Assembly: GCA_900550035.1 (NCBI GenBank)
Contig: URQS01000001.1
Location: forward strand, 62,001-126,000
DNA length: 64,000 bases
Reading direction: 5' to 3'
DNA from: an uncultured Prevotella sp.
GTDB lineage: Bacteria > Bacteroidota > Bacteroidia > Bacteroidales > Bacteroidaceae
A program made the translations under genes and the position numbers. The first letter of the stretch is position 1; every line of letters begins with the position of its first letter. The notes under the pieces were generated by a model. It saw nothing but the letters and a program-made list of their open reading frames with translations. It did no database searches and had not been told where the DNA came from. Shown in pieces: positions 1 through 8,228 of the stretch.

Positions 1-1018
1 TATTGATATATGTATAAGTGGATTGTACAATTTTATCACTAACAGTTTGATCTGTAAGTGAGCTTACGTCACTAGCCGATGGAGTGCGCCAAAGAGAACC
101 CCAAACGTAATTATTGCCTTGTTTAACATCTTCATTCCATGACATCATTTTTGCCACGTCTTCTGTAGCGATTCTCGGACCACCAATCCACAACTGTTTC
201 CAGTTGATAGTCTTCGTTGTACCATCTGCTAATTTAGCAGTAGCAGTACCAGTAGTAGGACCAGAAGTCAGAGTATAGTATTTGCCGGCGGTGAGGCCTG
301 CATCTTTTGTGGTCTTAAAACATCTATCATTATTCCAAACCTCAATCTTCACATCTGCAGGAACAATAACATAATATATTCCGGCATTGCCATTGCTTTT
401 CTTCTGGAATACAGATACCTTTTCGGTGCTTGTTTCTACATCGAAGCCAGCCTCATCCTTCTTAGCTTTCAGACCCGACACAAAATTGCCGTCAGCAGTC
501 TTCAGATAGATGTCGCACGGGCCGTAGTCGTCCACCTTAACGATGCGGAGCACGGCTGCCTTTGCTTTCATATTGATAGTGAGGCCTTCGGCACCGGTTG
601 TAGCTTTTTCGGTAGCACCTGCCAAAGCGTAGAGCTTAGCAGCAGAAACTTCTGTGCCTGCCTGATTGGTGAGGTCGATGGTGGTGCTTGGATAATAGGC
701 ATACCAGTTGGCAGCAGATGATGTCACCTTGGCATCGGTGCTTGAGAAAGTGTCGCCACTCTTAGTGAATGTGTAATAATCGTTGATGGTGTTGTTGCCA
801 ACCTTAACATTGTCGTCGTCGGTGAAAGCGAATGTCCATGTACCTGTTTCCTTTGTGTCTAATGTAGCGCGTGTGTCTGTCTGCTCTACATTGGCAATAA
901 GGGTCATGCCCTTGCCCTGACCGTTGTTTGAATCGTCGTTGTCGTTGTTGATATCGCTGCTGCACGATGTGAAAATAGTGGCTATCGCAGCCAATGCGAT
1001 TAATAAAGTCTTTTTCAT
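1..1018 (-). CDS. Fimbrillin-like surface lipoprotein (3' end outside window)
   Basis: Partial gene running off the left edge; about 339 codons are visible. The protein starts MKKTLLIALAAIATIFTSC, a lipoprotein signal with the lipobox cysteine at residue 19, followed by an Asp/Asn-rich linker. A Thr-Arg-Ala step at about residues 52-54 resembles the arginine processing site of Bacteroidales fimbrillins. The middle (FTDDDNVKVGN, WYAYYP, LRIVKVDD) fits the Mfa-like fimbrillin fold. The visible C-terminal part (LWIGGPRIATEDVAKMM, YVWGSLWRTPSASDV) resembles the 'major paralogous' domain often fused to such proteins. It is probably cotranscribed with the 48-codon gene just upstream. Likely role: surface or fimbria-associated protein; ligand unknown. 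Confidence 0.7.
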   Translation of the reverse strand, partial: MKKTLLIALAAIATIFTSCSSDINNDNDDSNNGQGKGMTLIANVEQTDTRATLDTKETGTWTFAFTDDDNVKVGNNTINDYYTFTKSGDTFSSTDAKVTSSAANWYAYYPSTTIDLTNQAGTEVSAAKLYALAGATEKATTGAEGLTINMKAKAAVLRIVKVDDYGPCDIYLKTADGNFVSGLKAKKDEAGFDVETSTEKVSVFQKKSNGNAGIYYVIVPADVKIEVWNNDRCFKTTKDAGLTAGKYYTLTSGPTTGTATAKLADGTTKTINWKQLWIGGPRIATEDVAKMMSWNEDVKQGNNYVWGSLWRTPSASDVSSLTDQTVSDKIVQSTYTYIN

Positions 1019-1096
1019 TACCTTTGTAATTCTTATTGCTCTCTTTGTGTTATCTTACTACTTACTTATCGTTTTTCTTAAGCGTTGTTAGATTTT

Positions 1097-1243
1097 TTAC
1101 TCCCAAACGTCGTCTCCGTCGCCTGATGTAATATCGTTATCGGGGGTAAAACCACCTGTTGCTGCCTCACCGCTACCGGCAAGAATTGCTTGGGGTTCAA
1201 TCATAATAACACTAATCTGTGGTTTCAGATATGGCTTTTTCAT
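1097..1243 (-). CDS. 48-aa small peptide with LAGSG motif upstream of fimbrillin
   Basis: A 48-codon ORF from ATG at 1243 to TAA at 1097. The N-terminus is MKKPYLKPQISVIMIEP, then ILAGSG, a Gly/Thr-rich stretch and an acidic C-terminus ending GDGDDVWE. It has no signal peptide or membrane segment. Bacteroidales genomes contain many such short proteins with a basic MKK.Y..P start, a central L-L/A-x-GS motif and an acidic tail, often beside fimbrillin-like genes; their function is not known to me. It lies 78 bp upstream of the fimbrillin start on the same strand and has a -7-like element upstream, so it is probably expressed. Confidence 0.55.
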   Translation of the reverse strand: MKKPYLKPQISVIMIEPQAILAGSGEAATGGFTPDNDITSGDGDDVWE

Positions 1244-1390
1244 TTTGTAATAAAAATGTTAGAATTAATAATTAAAAAAATTAAAATCTCTTATTGTATT
1301 ATAGTCTTTTTATAACGCTCCAATGTGTCTGTAACTCTCTGTATTACACCTAAAAGCATTTATCGTATAACGCGTACTTTGTACAAATTG

Positions 1391-1398
1391 CAAAGTTA
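1391..1398 (-). promoter_or_regulatory. Bacteroidetes -7 element for the peptide-fimbrillin unit
   Basis: Reads TAACTTTG on the minus strand, matching TAnnTTTG. No clean TTTG is seen 19 bases upstream. It would give a leader of about 140 bases before the 48-codon ORF. Confidence 0.4.
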
Positions 1399-1476
1399 CA
1401 TATTTTTCTTCTAAATTATTATATTTATTCGCTTTTTTTTAATGTTACAATTCTATTACAAATATTTTGTAAGTAA

Positions 1477-1865
1477 CAAAAGTCAATTATACGGGCTGAA
1501 AGCCCAATAAGCTCATAGGAGGGTGTGTCAAAATTGAAGTTAAAAGAAGTTTGGGCTTCGCCCGAAGTTAACAGAAGTTAGCGGACATATGTATAAATTG
1601 CTGAAAATAAAGCATTTGTCTGTTAACTTCCATCCATCGTAGATGGATTAACTTCTTCTTAACTTCCTATAACTCCTATTTTGACACACCCTCTGTACGG
1701 ATTGATAAAAGCAAAACGCCCTGCAAGGGCAAAAGCATTGATAATTAACGCTTTTGCCCTTACAGGGCGCATTGGTATTTGTGATACTTTTACCACAGGG
1801 CGGTGCCCTGGGCTATGTGCTTCTGCCCCTTCGGTGCGTGCTGCTTTGACTTTTGACACACCCTC
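1477..1865. repeat. Family-B non-coding repeat, split by a family-A element
   Basis: The left part (1477-1518) carries a GGGCTGAAAGCCC hairpin. The right part (1694-1865) carries GCCCTGCAAGGGC, GCCCTTACAGGGC and GGGCGGTGCCCTGGGC segments and ends TTTTGACACACCCTC. The same modules in the same order occur in the uninterrupted copy at 5213-5452. A family-A element (1519-1693) sits between the two parts. No gene is visible in this stretch. Confidence 0.65.
1519..1693 (+). repeat. Family-A interspersed inverted-repeat element, copy 1
   Basis: A 175-bp element bounded by GAGGGTGTGTCAAAA and its reverse complement. Internally it has an ACATATGT palindrome and CCATC-tac-GATGG, and no credible ORF. 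Four more copies lie at 9817, 17192, 50467 and 63175. The architecture is that of a miniature inverted-repeat element moved by something encoded elsewhere. Confidence 0.8.
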
Positions 1866-1900
1866 CTCCTATAGATTGTCATATACGTTATTTGAAAAAC

Positions 1901-1938
1901 AAAAAAAGGCGCAACCCCAATTGCTTGGAATTGCGCCT
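1901..1938 (-). terminator. Rho-independent terminator of secDF
   Basis: A GC-rich hairpin with arms AAGGCGCAA and TTGCGCCTT. On the minus strand it is followed by a run of seven Ts. It starts about 23 bases past the secDF stop codon. Confidence 0.8.
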
Positions 1939-1960
1939 TGATATAGTTGAATCAGCGATA

Positions 1961-4900
1961 TTATTTCACTTCAACTGCCTCTGCCATTGCAGCCTCTTCC
2001 TTCTTGATCTTACGACCGAGAGTGATGTAGGCTATCGGAGCAGCGATGAAGATAGACGACAGAGTACCGAAGATTACACCGAGCAGCATAGCGAATGAGA
2101 AGCTGCGTGTGCTCTCGCCACCGAAGCAGAAGATACAGAGCAATACGATGAGCGTAGAGAGTGATGTATTAATGGTACGCGCGAGGGTCTCGTTCAGCGA
2201 CTTGTTGAAGAGCTCCTGCAAATCCATCTTCTTGTGCAGTGTCAGGTTCTCACGGATACGGTCGAATACCACCACCTTATCGTTGATAGAGTAACCGATT
2301 ACGGTAAGGATAGCACCGATGAAGGTCTGGTCAACCTCAAGCGAGAACGGAACAACGTCCCAAAGCAGTGAGAAGAAACCGATAACGATTGTGGCGTCGA
2401 TGGCAAGTGCTACGGTAGAACCGATAGAGAATGCCACGTTGCGGAAACGTATCAAGATGTAGAGGAAGATTGCGGCGAGGGCGATGATCACTGAGATGAT
2501 GGCACCGTGAGTGATGTCCTTAGCCACAGCCGGACCTACCTTGGTAGACGATACGATAGAACCGCCTGCGCGAACGTCAGGGTTCTTGAATGCCTCAACG
2601 CTGCTCTGTGTCACGAGACCAGCACCGTGCAGACCCTTGTAGAGAATGTTCTCCACCTCGTTGTCTACAGCCGGATTGTTCGACTCAATCTTGTAGTTGG
2701 TTGAGATACGTATGGTCTTGCCGTCAGTACCGAGTGCCAGGGCGTTTACAGTAGCACCCTTGAACTGGGGCACGAGAGCTGCCTTAACATCCTCAGGCTC
2801 TACCTGCTTCTCAAGCACTACAACATAGTTGCGACCACCGGTGAAGTCGATGCCCTTGCTCAAGCCACGGATGGCGAAGCTGGCAATCATACCTACGATG
2901 ATAGCGGCGAAGATGCCGAACGATATCTTGCAGTTTGACATGAAGCCATAGTTCTTGTTCGCCATGAAGTTGCGCGAAACCTTTGTAGAGAAGGTCTGCT
3001 TTGTCCACTTGTCGTGAGCCAGACGGTTCTCGTAAACGAGACGTGTCAGGAACACAGCGGTGAAGAACGAGCAGCAGATACCGATGATAAGTGTGGTAGC
3101 GAAGCCGCGGATAGGACCTGTACCGAACACATACAGAATGATACCTGTGATGATTGATGTCAAGTTAGAGTCGAAGATGGCTGAGAAAGCGTTGCTGTAG
3201 CCAAGTGACAGAGCCTGCTTTGTGCCGAGACCCTTCTTGAGTTCCTCCTTGGTACGCTCGTAGATGAGCACGTTGGCGTCAACCGCCATACCCAGGGCAA
3301 GCACGATACCGGCGATACCAGGCATTGTGAGTGCAGCCTGGAACGATGCCATGATACCCATGGTGAAGAAGAGGTTGAGCAAGAGAGCACCGTTGGCAAC
3401 CATACCCGGGATGAAGTCGTACATCACAACCATGTAGATCATCAGGATGATGAAGGCTACGATGAACGAGATGAAGCCCTGCTGGATTGACTGTGCACCG
3501 AGTGTAGGACCTACTACCTCCTCCTGAACGATGTGGGCAGGAGCCGGCATACGGCCAGACTTCAATGTGTTGGCCAAGTCCTTGGTATCTTCGATAGTGA
3601 AGTTACCGGTGATTGACGACTGACCGCCAGAGATTTCACCGTTAACACGAGGTGCAGAATATACTGTTCCGTCAAGAACGATGGCGATAGCCTTGCCTAC
3701 GTTGGCCTTGGTGAGGGCAGCCCAGCGGCGTGCACCGTCAGAGTTCATCGTCATTGAAACCTCAGGTGTACCTGTAAGGTTGTTGAACTGGTCCTTGGCA
3801 TCGGTCACAACGTCGCCCTCGATAGGAGCGCGTCCGTTAGATGTAGTAACCTTGATGGCATAGAGCTCATATACGTTCTTAGCCTGGATACCGTCGGCTG
3901 GCTTAGCGCCCCAAAGCAGACGAAGGTCAGAAGGGAGCACCTGCTTGGCGATGGCAGAGTAGATGATCTTGTTGACAGCAGCAGTGTCGCGTGCCGAAGC
4001 GTAGCCTACGAGGCTCAGCGCACCGTTGCCAGTAGGCTGGAATACAGAGAGGAGCGGGTGCTCCTTCTTGGCCTGTGCAAGCTGTGAAGAAGTCTCCTTA
4101 GTGTCAGTAGCCTCGTCAGCGCTCTTCTTGAGCTGGAGCTTGGCACCGGTAGCCTCGGCTGTAGCCTTAACGGCTGCGGCAGTGTCGGCAGCTGTGGTGT
4201 CAGCCACTTCTTTCTTGCCCGAGAGGGCTGCAGCCTCGCGCTGGTCGAGCTGCTGGAGATAAGGAACAATCTCCTCAGAGTTGTATGTCTCCCAGAACTC
4301 AAGGTTTGCGCTACCCTGGAGAAGCTTACGAACGCGCTCCGGCTCGTTGATACCCGGCATTTCGACCATGATACGGCCCTGCTGGCCTTCGAGCTTCTGG
4401 ATGTTAGGCTGAACAACGCCGAACTTGTCGATACGTGTACGTACCACGAGGAACGAGTTGTCGATGGCTGCCTGAACCTCATCGCGCAGCACCTTTTCTA
4501 CCTGCTTGTCAGAAGAGTTGGGCGATACCTTGCCCTGGAGCTGCTGTGTAGCGAAGACCTCAGAGAGGTGATGTCCCGGAGCGTTCTTCTTGTAAGCGTT
4601 GATGAAGAGAGTGATGAAATCGCTCTGCGACACCTCGTGCTCGGCACGTGCTTCCTTCATCGACTTGGTGAAGGCAGCGTCTGTCTTGTGGTCGGCGAGG
4701 TTCTCAACTACGTCGGGAACGCTCACTTCGAGGATAACGTTCATACCGCCCTTAAGGTCAAGACCGAGTCCGATCTGTGTCTCAAGGCACTTCTGGTATG
4801 AATAAAGCCCGAGGAACTTCACAGAGTCCTTGTAGTCCTGCTGTGCTATCGGGTCCTTTATCTTCGCAGCCTGGCTGTCATAGTACTTAGTGGCAGCCGA

Positions 4901-4972
4901 GAACGAGAGATAAAAGATACTTGCAAGCGTCAGAAGGACGGCTGTTACAATTACAATACCTTTGTTCTGCAT
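1961..4972 (-). CDS. secDF: Protein translocase SecDF fusion
   Basis: 1003 residues. SecD and SecF are fused into one inner-membrane protein that uses the proton gradient to help pull Sec substrates out of the translocon. The SecD half has an N-terminal membrane helix (about 5-25) and the GLGLDLKGGM signature near residues 68-77. The SecF half carries SKGIDFTGGRNYVV in its last third. Fused SecDF is normal for Bacteroidales. An Ala/Lys/Thr-rich insert at about residues 247-311 interrupts the periplasmic part of SecD and looks unstructured. A terminator follows the stop codon and a -7 promoter element lies upstream; the gene appears monocistronic. Confidence 0.97.
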   Translation of the reverse strand: MQNKGIVIVTAVLLTLASIFYLSFSAATKYYDSQAAKIKDPIAQQDYKDSVKFLGLYSYQKCLETQIGLGLDLKGGMNVILEVSVPDVVENLADHKTDAAFTKSMKEARAEHEVSQSDFITLFINAYKKNAPGHHLSEVFATQQLQGKVSPNSSDKQVEKVLRDEVQAAIDNSFLVVRTRIDKFGVVQPNIQKLEGQQGRIMVEMPGINEPERVRKLLQGSANLEFWETYNSEEIVPYLQQLDQREAAALSGKKEVADTTAADTAAAVKATAEATGAKLQLKKSADEATDTKETSSQLAQAKKEHPLLSVFQPTGNGALSLVGYASARDTAAVNKIIYSAIAKQVLPSDLRLLWGAKPADGIQAKNVYELYAIKVTTSNGRAPIEGDVVTDAKDQFNNLTGTPEVSMTMNSDGARRWAALTKANVGKAIAIVLDGTVYSAPRVNGEISGGQSSITGNFTIEDTKDLANTLKSGRMPAPAHIVQEEVVGPTLGAQSIQQGFISFIVAFIILMIYMVVMYDFIPGMVANGALLLNLFFTMGIMASFQAALTMPGIAGIVLALGMAVDANVLIYERTKEELKKGLGTKQALSLGYSNAFSAIFDSNLTSIITGIILYVFGTGPIRGFATTLIIGICCSFFTAVFLTRLVYENRLAHDKWTKQTFSTKVSRNFMANKNYGFMSNCKISFGIFAAIIVGMIASFAIRGLSKGIDFTGGRNYVVVLEKQVEPEDVKAALVPQFKGATVNALALGTDGKTIRISTNYKIESNNPAVDNEVENILYKGLHGAGLVTQSSVEAFKNPDVRAGGSIVSSTKVGPAVAKDITHGAIISVIIALAAIFLYILIRFRNVAFSIGSTVALAIDATIVIGFFSLLWDVVPFSLEVDQTFIGAILTVIGYSINDKVVVFDRIRENLTLHKKMDLQELFNKSLNETLARTINTSLSTLIVLLCIFCFGGESTRSFSFAMLLGVIFGTLSSIFIAAPIAYITLGRKIKKEEAAMAEAVEVK

Positions 4973-5044
4973 TTTTGTTTTTTATTTTTTGTTATTATTG
5001 TTTTTCTTCGTTAATATTGTTTTCTATTAAGCATAGATAGCGTG

Positions 5045-5052
5045 CAAAGTTA
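5045..5052 (-). promoter_or_regulatory. -7 element of the secDF promoter
   Basis: TAACTTTG on the minus strand, 73 bases upstream of the secDF ATG. A degenerate TTTCG lies about 20 bases further upstream where TTTG is expected. Confidence 0.5.
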
Positions 5053-5212
5053 CTGATTTTCTTTCGTTTTGCGAAATTTATAGCTTTATTTATTTAGTTT
5101 AAGGCACAATATTAGGCAGTTGGCATAGGTCGGGACTGCTTGCTCAGGCTATGAAGACGAGCTGAATGAAGCCTGATTAGTAGGTTTGGGGCAGAGCGGG
5201 TTGCTCGCTCAG

Positions 5213-5452
5213 GAGGGTGTCAAAACCCAAATAAAGCGGGCTGAAAGCCCAATTTCCTCCATAGCCCAGGGCAACGCCCTGGGTGAAAAGGTTTGTTGAG
5301 TCTGTCGCCCTGTAAGGGCAACTCTATTGAGCCACAGATAGTTGCCCTTACAGGGCGCATTGTTTATTGAATACCATATACCCAGGGCGTTGCCCTGGGC
5401 TATGAACTTCTGCCCTTTCAGGGCGTGCTGTTTAGGCTTTTGACACACTCTC
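5213..5452 (+). repeat. Family-B interspersed repeat, complete copy
   Basis: 240 bp, beginning GAGGGTGTCAAAA and ending TTTTGACACACTCTC. Inside are several dyads in order: GGGCTGAAAGCCC, AGCCCAGGGCAACGCCCTGGG, GCCCTGTAAGGGCAA with its inverted partner TTGCCCTTACAGGGC, and CCCAGGGCGTTGCCCTGGGCT. The outer ends resemble those of family A although the interiors are unrelated. The rest of 4973-5591 holds the secDF promoter and a heptamer array; no gene is visible. Confidence 0.7.
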
Positions 5453-5470
5453 TCTTCCTACAATATCGTG

Positions 5471-5561
5471 CTCTCAACTCTCAATTTTCAACTCTCAACT
5501 CTCAATTTTCAATTTTCAATTCTCAACTCTCAATTTTCAACTCTCAACTCTCAACCTTCAA
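5471..5561 (+). repeat. 13 tandem heptamers (CTCTCAA/TTTTCAA)
   Basis: Thirteen consecutive 7-bp units, all variants of YTYTCAA, end about 30 bp from the stop codon of the EEP-family gene. The unit length is exact throughout. Non-coding. Confidence 0.85.
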
Positions 5562-5591
5562 CAAATCTCACCACAACACCATATCACCACC

Positions 5592-6662
5592 TCACCCCTT
5601 TTTCAGCCAACAGATGATGGGATAATGGTCGGATGCCTTGATGGAGTTGTCCACATGGCAGCGGTAGGGAGTCCAGTGGTCGGAGCACATTATGTTGTCG
5701 ATGCGCACATAGAAGGCGTTGTAGTGATAGCTAATGCCCGGTCCGTTGGCTGAGGCAACGTAGCAGTCGTTGAGCACCGAAGCCAGTCGGCGGCGCACGT
5801 ATGATATGGGCGAATCGTTGAAGTCGCCTACGAGTATGATGCTCTGTCCCTTATGGCGCTCCACGTATTCTGCCACGGCATCGGCTTGGGGTGCGCGTAT
5901 GGCTGAAGCCTCGCCCAGCTTGTGCCACAGACGGCGCGACTCTTGTTCGGCTTCGCGATTGCGTATGTCGCCCTTTATCATGGCATGAAACTTCGAACGG
6001 TCGTCGAGCGACAGTCCGGTAGTCTCAAAATGGTTCACCACGACTATCGTTGTGTCGCCCTTGGCGGTAACGACACGGAAGGCAGCCGAGTTGTTGCCCT
6101 TAGACTTGTATGCTATCTTCTCCTTGCCAACGATAGGAAAGCGGCTGTAGATGCATATCTCGTCGCCGCCCTCGGGAGAATCGGCAGAGTCGTGATGCGG
6201 ATAGAATGCCGAGAGCGTGGAGTCGGCTATCTCGCGCTTTCTGCCCGTCGACCCGAACTCCTGCATGCAGAGTATGTCGGGATTTTGGCGCTTTATATAA
6301 GTGAGTATTTCGGAAGGCTCGTCGGTATCGTCCCACGTACTGAAGTAGAACACGTTGTACGACATCACCTTTATGCTGCCTTCGGGGGTGGCAGGATTGC
6401 GGTTGAACGGCGTATATATGCGTATGGGCTGAAATCCGAGCAGCAGTCCAGCCACGGGAATAAGCGCCCACTTCGCCCTGAACATCAGCCAGAAGGCGAG
6501 AAACGCCATGTTGGCAACGAGCAAGACGGGGAAAAGCAGTCCTAAGTTGGCTATGAGGGGGTGGGTGGTGGGGTTGACGCGGTCGCTGTAGCCGATGAGC
6601 AGCATCACCATGATGGTGGCGATGTTGGCTCCTGCTAATATCCTGAATGTGAAGTCTTTCAT
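5592..6662 (-). CDS. Membrane-anchored endonuclease/exonuclease/phosphatase-family protein
   Basis: 356 residues from ATG 6662. An upstream in-frame start at 6707 would overlap the rhomboid gene and lengthen the protein by 15 residues. Three hydrophobic segments span about residues 8-80. A C-terminal EEP (DNase I-like) domain follows, with SYNV at 101-104, QEFGS from 134, GDFNDS and a terminal SDHYPII box, which are the metal-binding and catalytic motifs. EEP proteins cleave phosphodiester bonds in nucleic acids, lipids or nucleotides; the substrate here cannot be told. It follows the rhomboid gene by 25 bases and is probably cotranscribed with it. Confidence 0.85.
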   Translation of the reverse strand: MKDFTFRILAGANIATIMVMLLIGYSDRVNPTTHPLIANLGLLFPVLLVANMAFLAFWLMFRAKWALIPVAGLLLGFQPIRIYTPFNRNPATPEGSIKVMSYNVFYFSTWDDTDEPSEILTYIKRQNPDILCMQEFGSTGRKREIADSTLSAFYPHHDSADSPEGGDEICIYSRFPIVGKEKIAYKSKGNNSAAFRVVTAKGDTTIVVVNHFETTGLSLDDRSKFHAMIKGDIRNREAEQESRRLWHKLGEASAIRAPQADAVAEYVERHKGQSIILVGDFNDSPISYVRRRLASVLNDCYVASANGPGISYHYNAFYVRIDNIMCSDHWTPYRCHVDNSIKASDHYPIICWLKKG

Positions 6663-6687
6663 TGTTTTTGTGGCTGTCCTATCTGTT

Positions 6688-7641
6688 TTATTTGCGACTC
6701 TTGTCAAACAGCCATTGCTTCTCTTCGTTGGTCAGGCTGTCGTAGCCCGAGCGGCGTATCTTGTCGAGTATGGCATCAGTGCGCTGCTGCTCCCATCGCT
6801 TGCGCTCGTTGTATTCGGCATCGGTCTCAGGGCGCTGTGTGGTGCGTCCGTTGGGCTGGCTGTAGCCCCAGCGTGAGGTGTCAGGACCCTTGGCGCTGCG
6901 GTGGGTGCGTCGCTCCCAGCCCGAGCGCAGCGAGTCGAAGAACTGCTGTCCGCCACGACGGTTGTAGTTGATGTCGGGGTGGCGGCGCCAGTAGCGTATC
7001 AGGAAGAATCCTACAACCATACCGCCCAGGTGAGCCAAGTGAGCCACGCCGTCGCCGGTAGTAGAGAATGCCATGAACAGCTCTATGGCAGCATAGATGA
7101 GTACAAACCACTTTGCCTTGATGGGCACGGGCAGGGGGAAGATGAACAGGCGCTCCTCGGGATAGAGCATTCCGAAGGCGAGCAGTATGCCGTATATGGC
7201 ACCCGAAGCGCCCACTGTGGTCCATGCGTTGAGGAACATTGCGTTGGCCTTGACTACGAGCATGGTCTGCGAGAGGGTGAATCCGGGTATCTGTTCGGCG
7301 GCAAGCAGATAGAACTGCACCATCTGTGCCAGCTCCTGAAACAGTCCGGCGCCTATACCGCAGGCTATGTAGTAGAACAGGAACTTGCGTGCTCCCCACG
7401 TGCGCTCAACGATGCAGCCGAACATCCACAGTGCAAACATATTGAAGAATATGTGGCTCCATCCGCCATGTGCGAACATGTAGGTGATGAGCTGGTAGGC
7501 ATGGAAGTCGGGCGCCATGATGAAGTGCAGGCCAAGAATGCTGTTGAGGTCGGCACCTATCATCTGCAAGACATAGGTGGCGAGAAACACCACTACGTTT
7601 ATGATGAGCAAGTTGCGTGTTACTGTTGGAATGTTATTCAT
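6688..7641 (-). CDS. Rhomboid-family intramembrane serine protease
   Basis: 317 residues from ATG 7641. In-frame TTG 7671 and ATG 7665 lie further upstream, but a -7 element at 7676-7683 would place transcription start at about 7669, so 7641 is preferred. The six-helix core contains the catalytic GASG motif (Ser146) and the HLAHLGG helix (His204), plus the usual WSHIFFNMFALW loop (about 61-72). The roughly 100-residue C-terminal tail is hydrophilic, Arg-rich and likely cytoplasmic. Rhomboids cut membrane proteins within the bilayer; the substrate is unknown. Confidence 0.9.
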   Translation of the reverse strand: MNNIPTVTRNLLIINVVVFLATYVLQMIGADLNSILGLHFIMAPDFHAYQLITYMFAHGGWSHIFFNMFALWMFGCIVERTWGARKFLFYYIACGIGAGLFQELAQMVQFYLLAAEQIPGFTLSQTMLVVKANAMFLNAWTTVGASGAIYGILLAFGMLYPEERLFIFPLPVPIKAKWFVLIYAAIELFMAFSTTGDGVAHLAHLGGMVVGFFLIRYWRRHPDINYNRRGGQQFFDSLRSGWERRTHRSAKGPDTSRWGYSQPNGRTTQRPETDAEYNERKRWEQQRTDAILDKIRRSGYDSLTNEEKQWLFDKSRK

Positions 7642-7675
7642 AATAAATGTGTTCAATTTGTTCATTAACAAGTGG

Positions 7676-7683
7676 CAAAATTA
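7676..7683 (-). promoter_or_regulatory. -7 element upstream of the rhomboid gene
   Basis: TAATTTTG on the minus strand. Its position supports translation starting at 7641 rather than 7665 or 7671. Confidence 0.4.
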
Positions 7684-7765
7684 CTAAAAATCCCCGTAAA
7701 CAGGCATAAAAAGGGGTATTGGCGTTGTTTTTTTCAATAAATTATGCACTTTTTTCCCATTTTAG

Positions 7766-7796
7766 TTTGATTTGTGAAAGGAATAATCTAAATTTG
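7766..7796 (+). promoter_or_regulatory. Consensus Bacteroidetes promoter of the HU gene
   Basis: TTTG (7766-7769), exactly 19 bases, then TAAATTTG (7789-7796). This matches the -33/-7 consensus of Bacteroidetes housekeeping promoters and gives an 80-base leader before the HU start. Confidence 0.75.
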
Positions 7797-7885
7797 CTTT
7801 TGGAAAGGTAGCAAATGTATGATTTCCACCCTATTTCCGATTGTTTTCACTTGAATTTTACAAACAATTTAATACATAAATAATT

Positions 7886-8158
7886 ATGAATAAGACAGAA
7901 TTAATTGAGAAGATAGCTGTAGGTGCAGAACTGAACAAGGCTGATGCCAAGAAGGCTCTTGAGGCTACAATTGAGGCAATCAAGAACGCTCTCGTTGAGG
8001 GTGACAAGATTCAGCTCATCGGCTTCGGTACATTCAGCGTTTCTGAGCGTCCGGCACGCGAGGGCATCAACCCTGCTACTAAGGAGAAGATTACTATCGC
8101 AGCAAAGAAGGTTGCCAAGTTCAAGGCTGGCGCTGAGCTTGCTGACGCTATCAAGTAA
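7886..8158 (+). CDS. hup: DNA-binding protein HU
   Basis: 90 residues, the standard HU length. MNKTELIEKIA starts the helical dimerisation half. The beta-arm motif RPAREGINPATKEKI contains the proline that intercalates into bent DNA. HU compacts the nucleoid and bends DNA without sequence specificity. It is a single-gene unit on the plus strand with a full consensus promoter upstream and a strong hairpin terminator downstream, as expected for a highly expressed protein. Confidence 0.97.
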   Translation: MNKTELIEKIAVGAELNKADAKKALEATIEAIKNALVEGDKIQLIGFGTFSVSERPAREGINPATKEKITIAAKKVAKFKAGAELADAIK

Positions 8159-8196
8159 CATAGCAAATAGGTTTAAAAGAACTATTCTTACGACGT

Positions 8197-8228
8197 AAAA
8201 CGGGCTATTAATAGCCCGTTTTTTTTTA
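8197..8228. terminator. Bidirectional terminator between HU and rdgB
   Basis: AACGGGCTAT-TA-ATAGCCCGTT hairpin with T runs on both strands. It sits between the convergent HU and rdgB genes and overlaps the rdgB stop codon. Confidence 0.9.

Noticed and set aside
1659..1941. Overlapping ORFs of 66-86 codons in both strands
   Set aside because: They fall within the inverted repeats of families A and B. Each is a translation of palindromic DNA (ALIINAFAL appears in both strands), not a gene.
5209..5448. 79-codon minus-strand ORF in the spacer downstream of the EEP gene
   Set aside because: It coincides with the family-B repeat and contains translated palindromes only.
5471..5561. Possible CRISPR array
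   Set aside because: Units are 7 bp with no spacers; there are no cas genes in the window.
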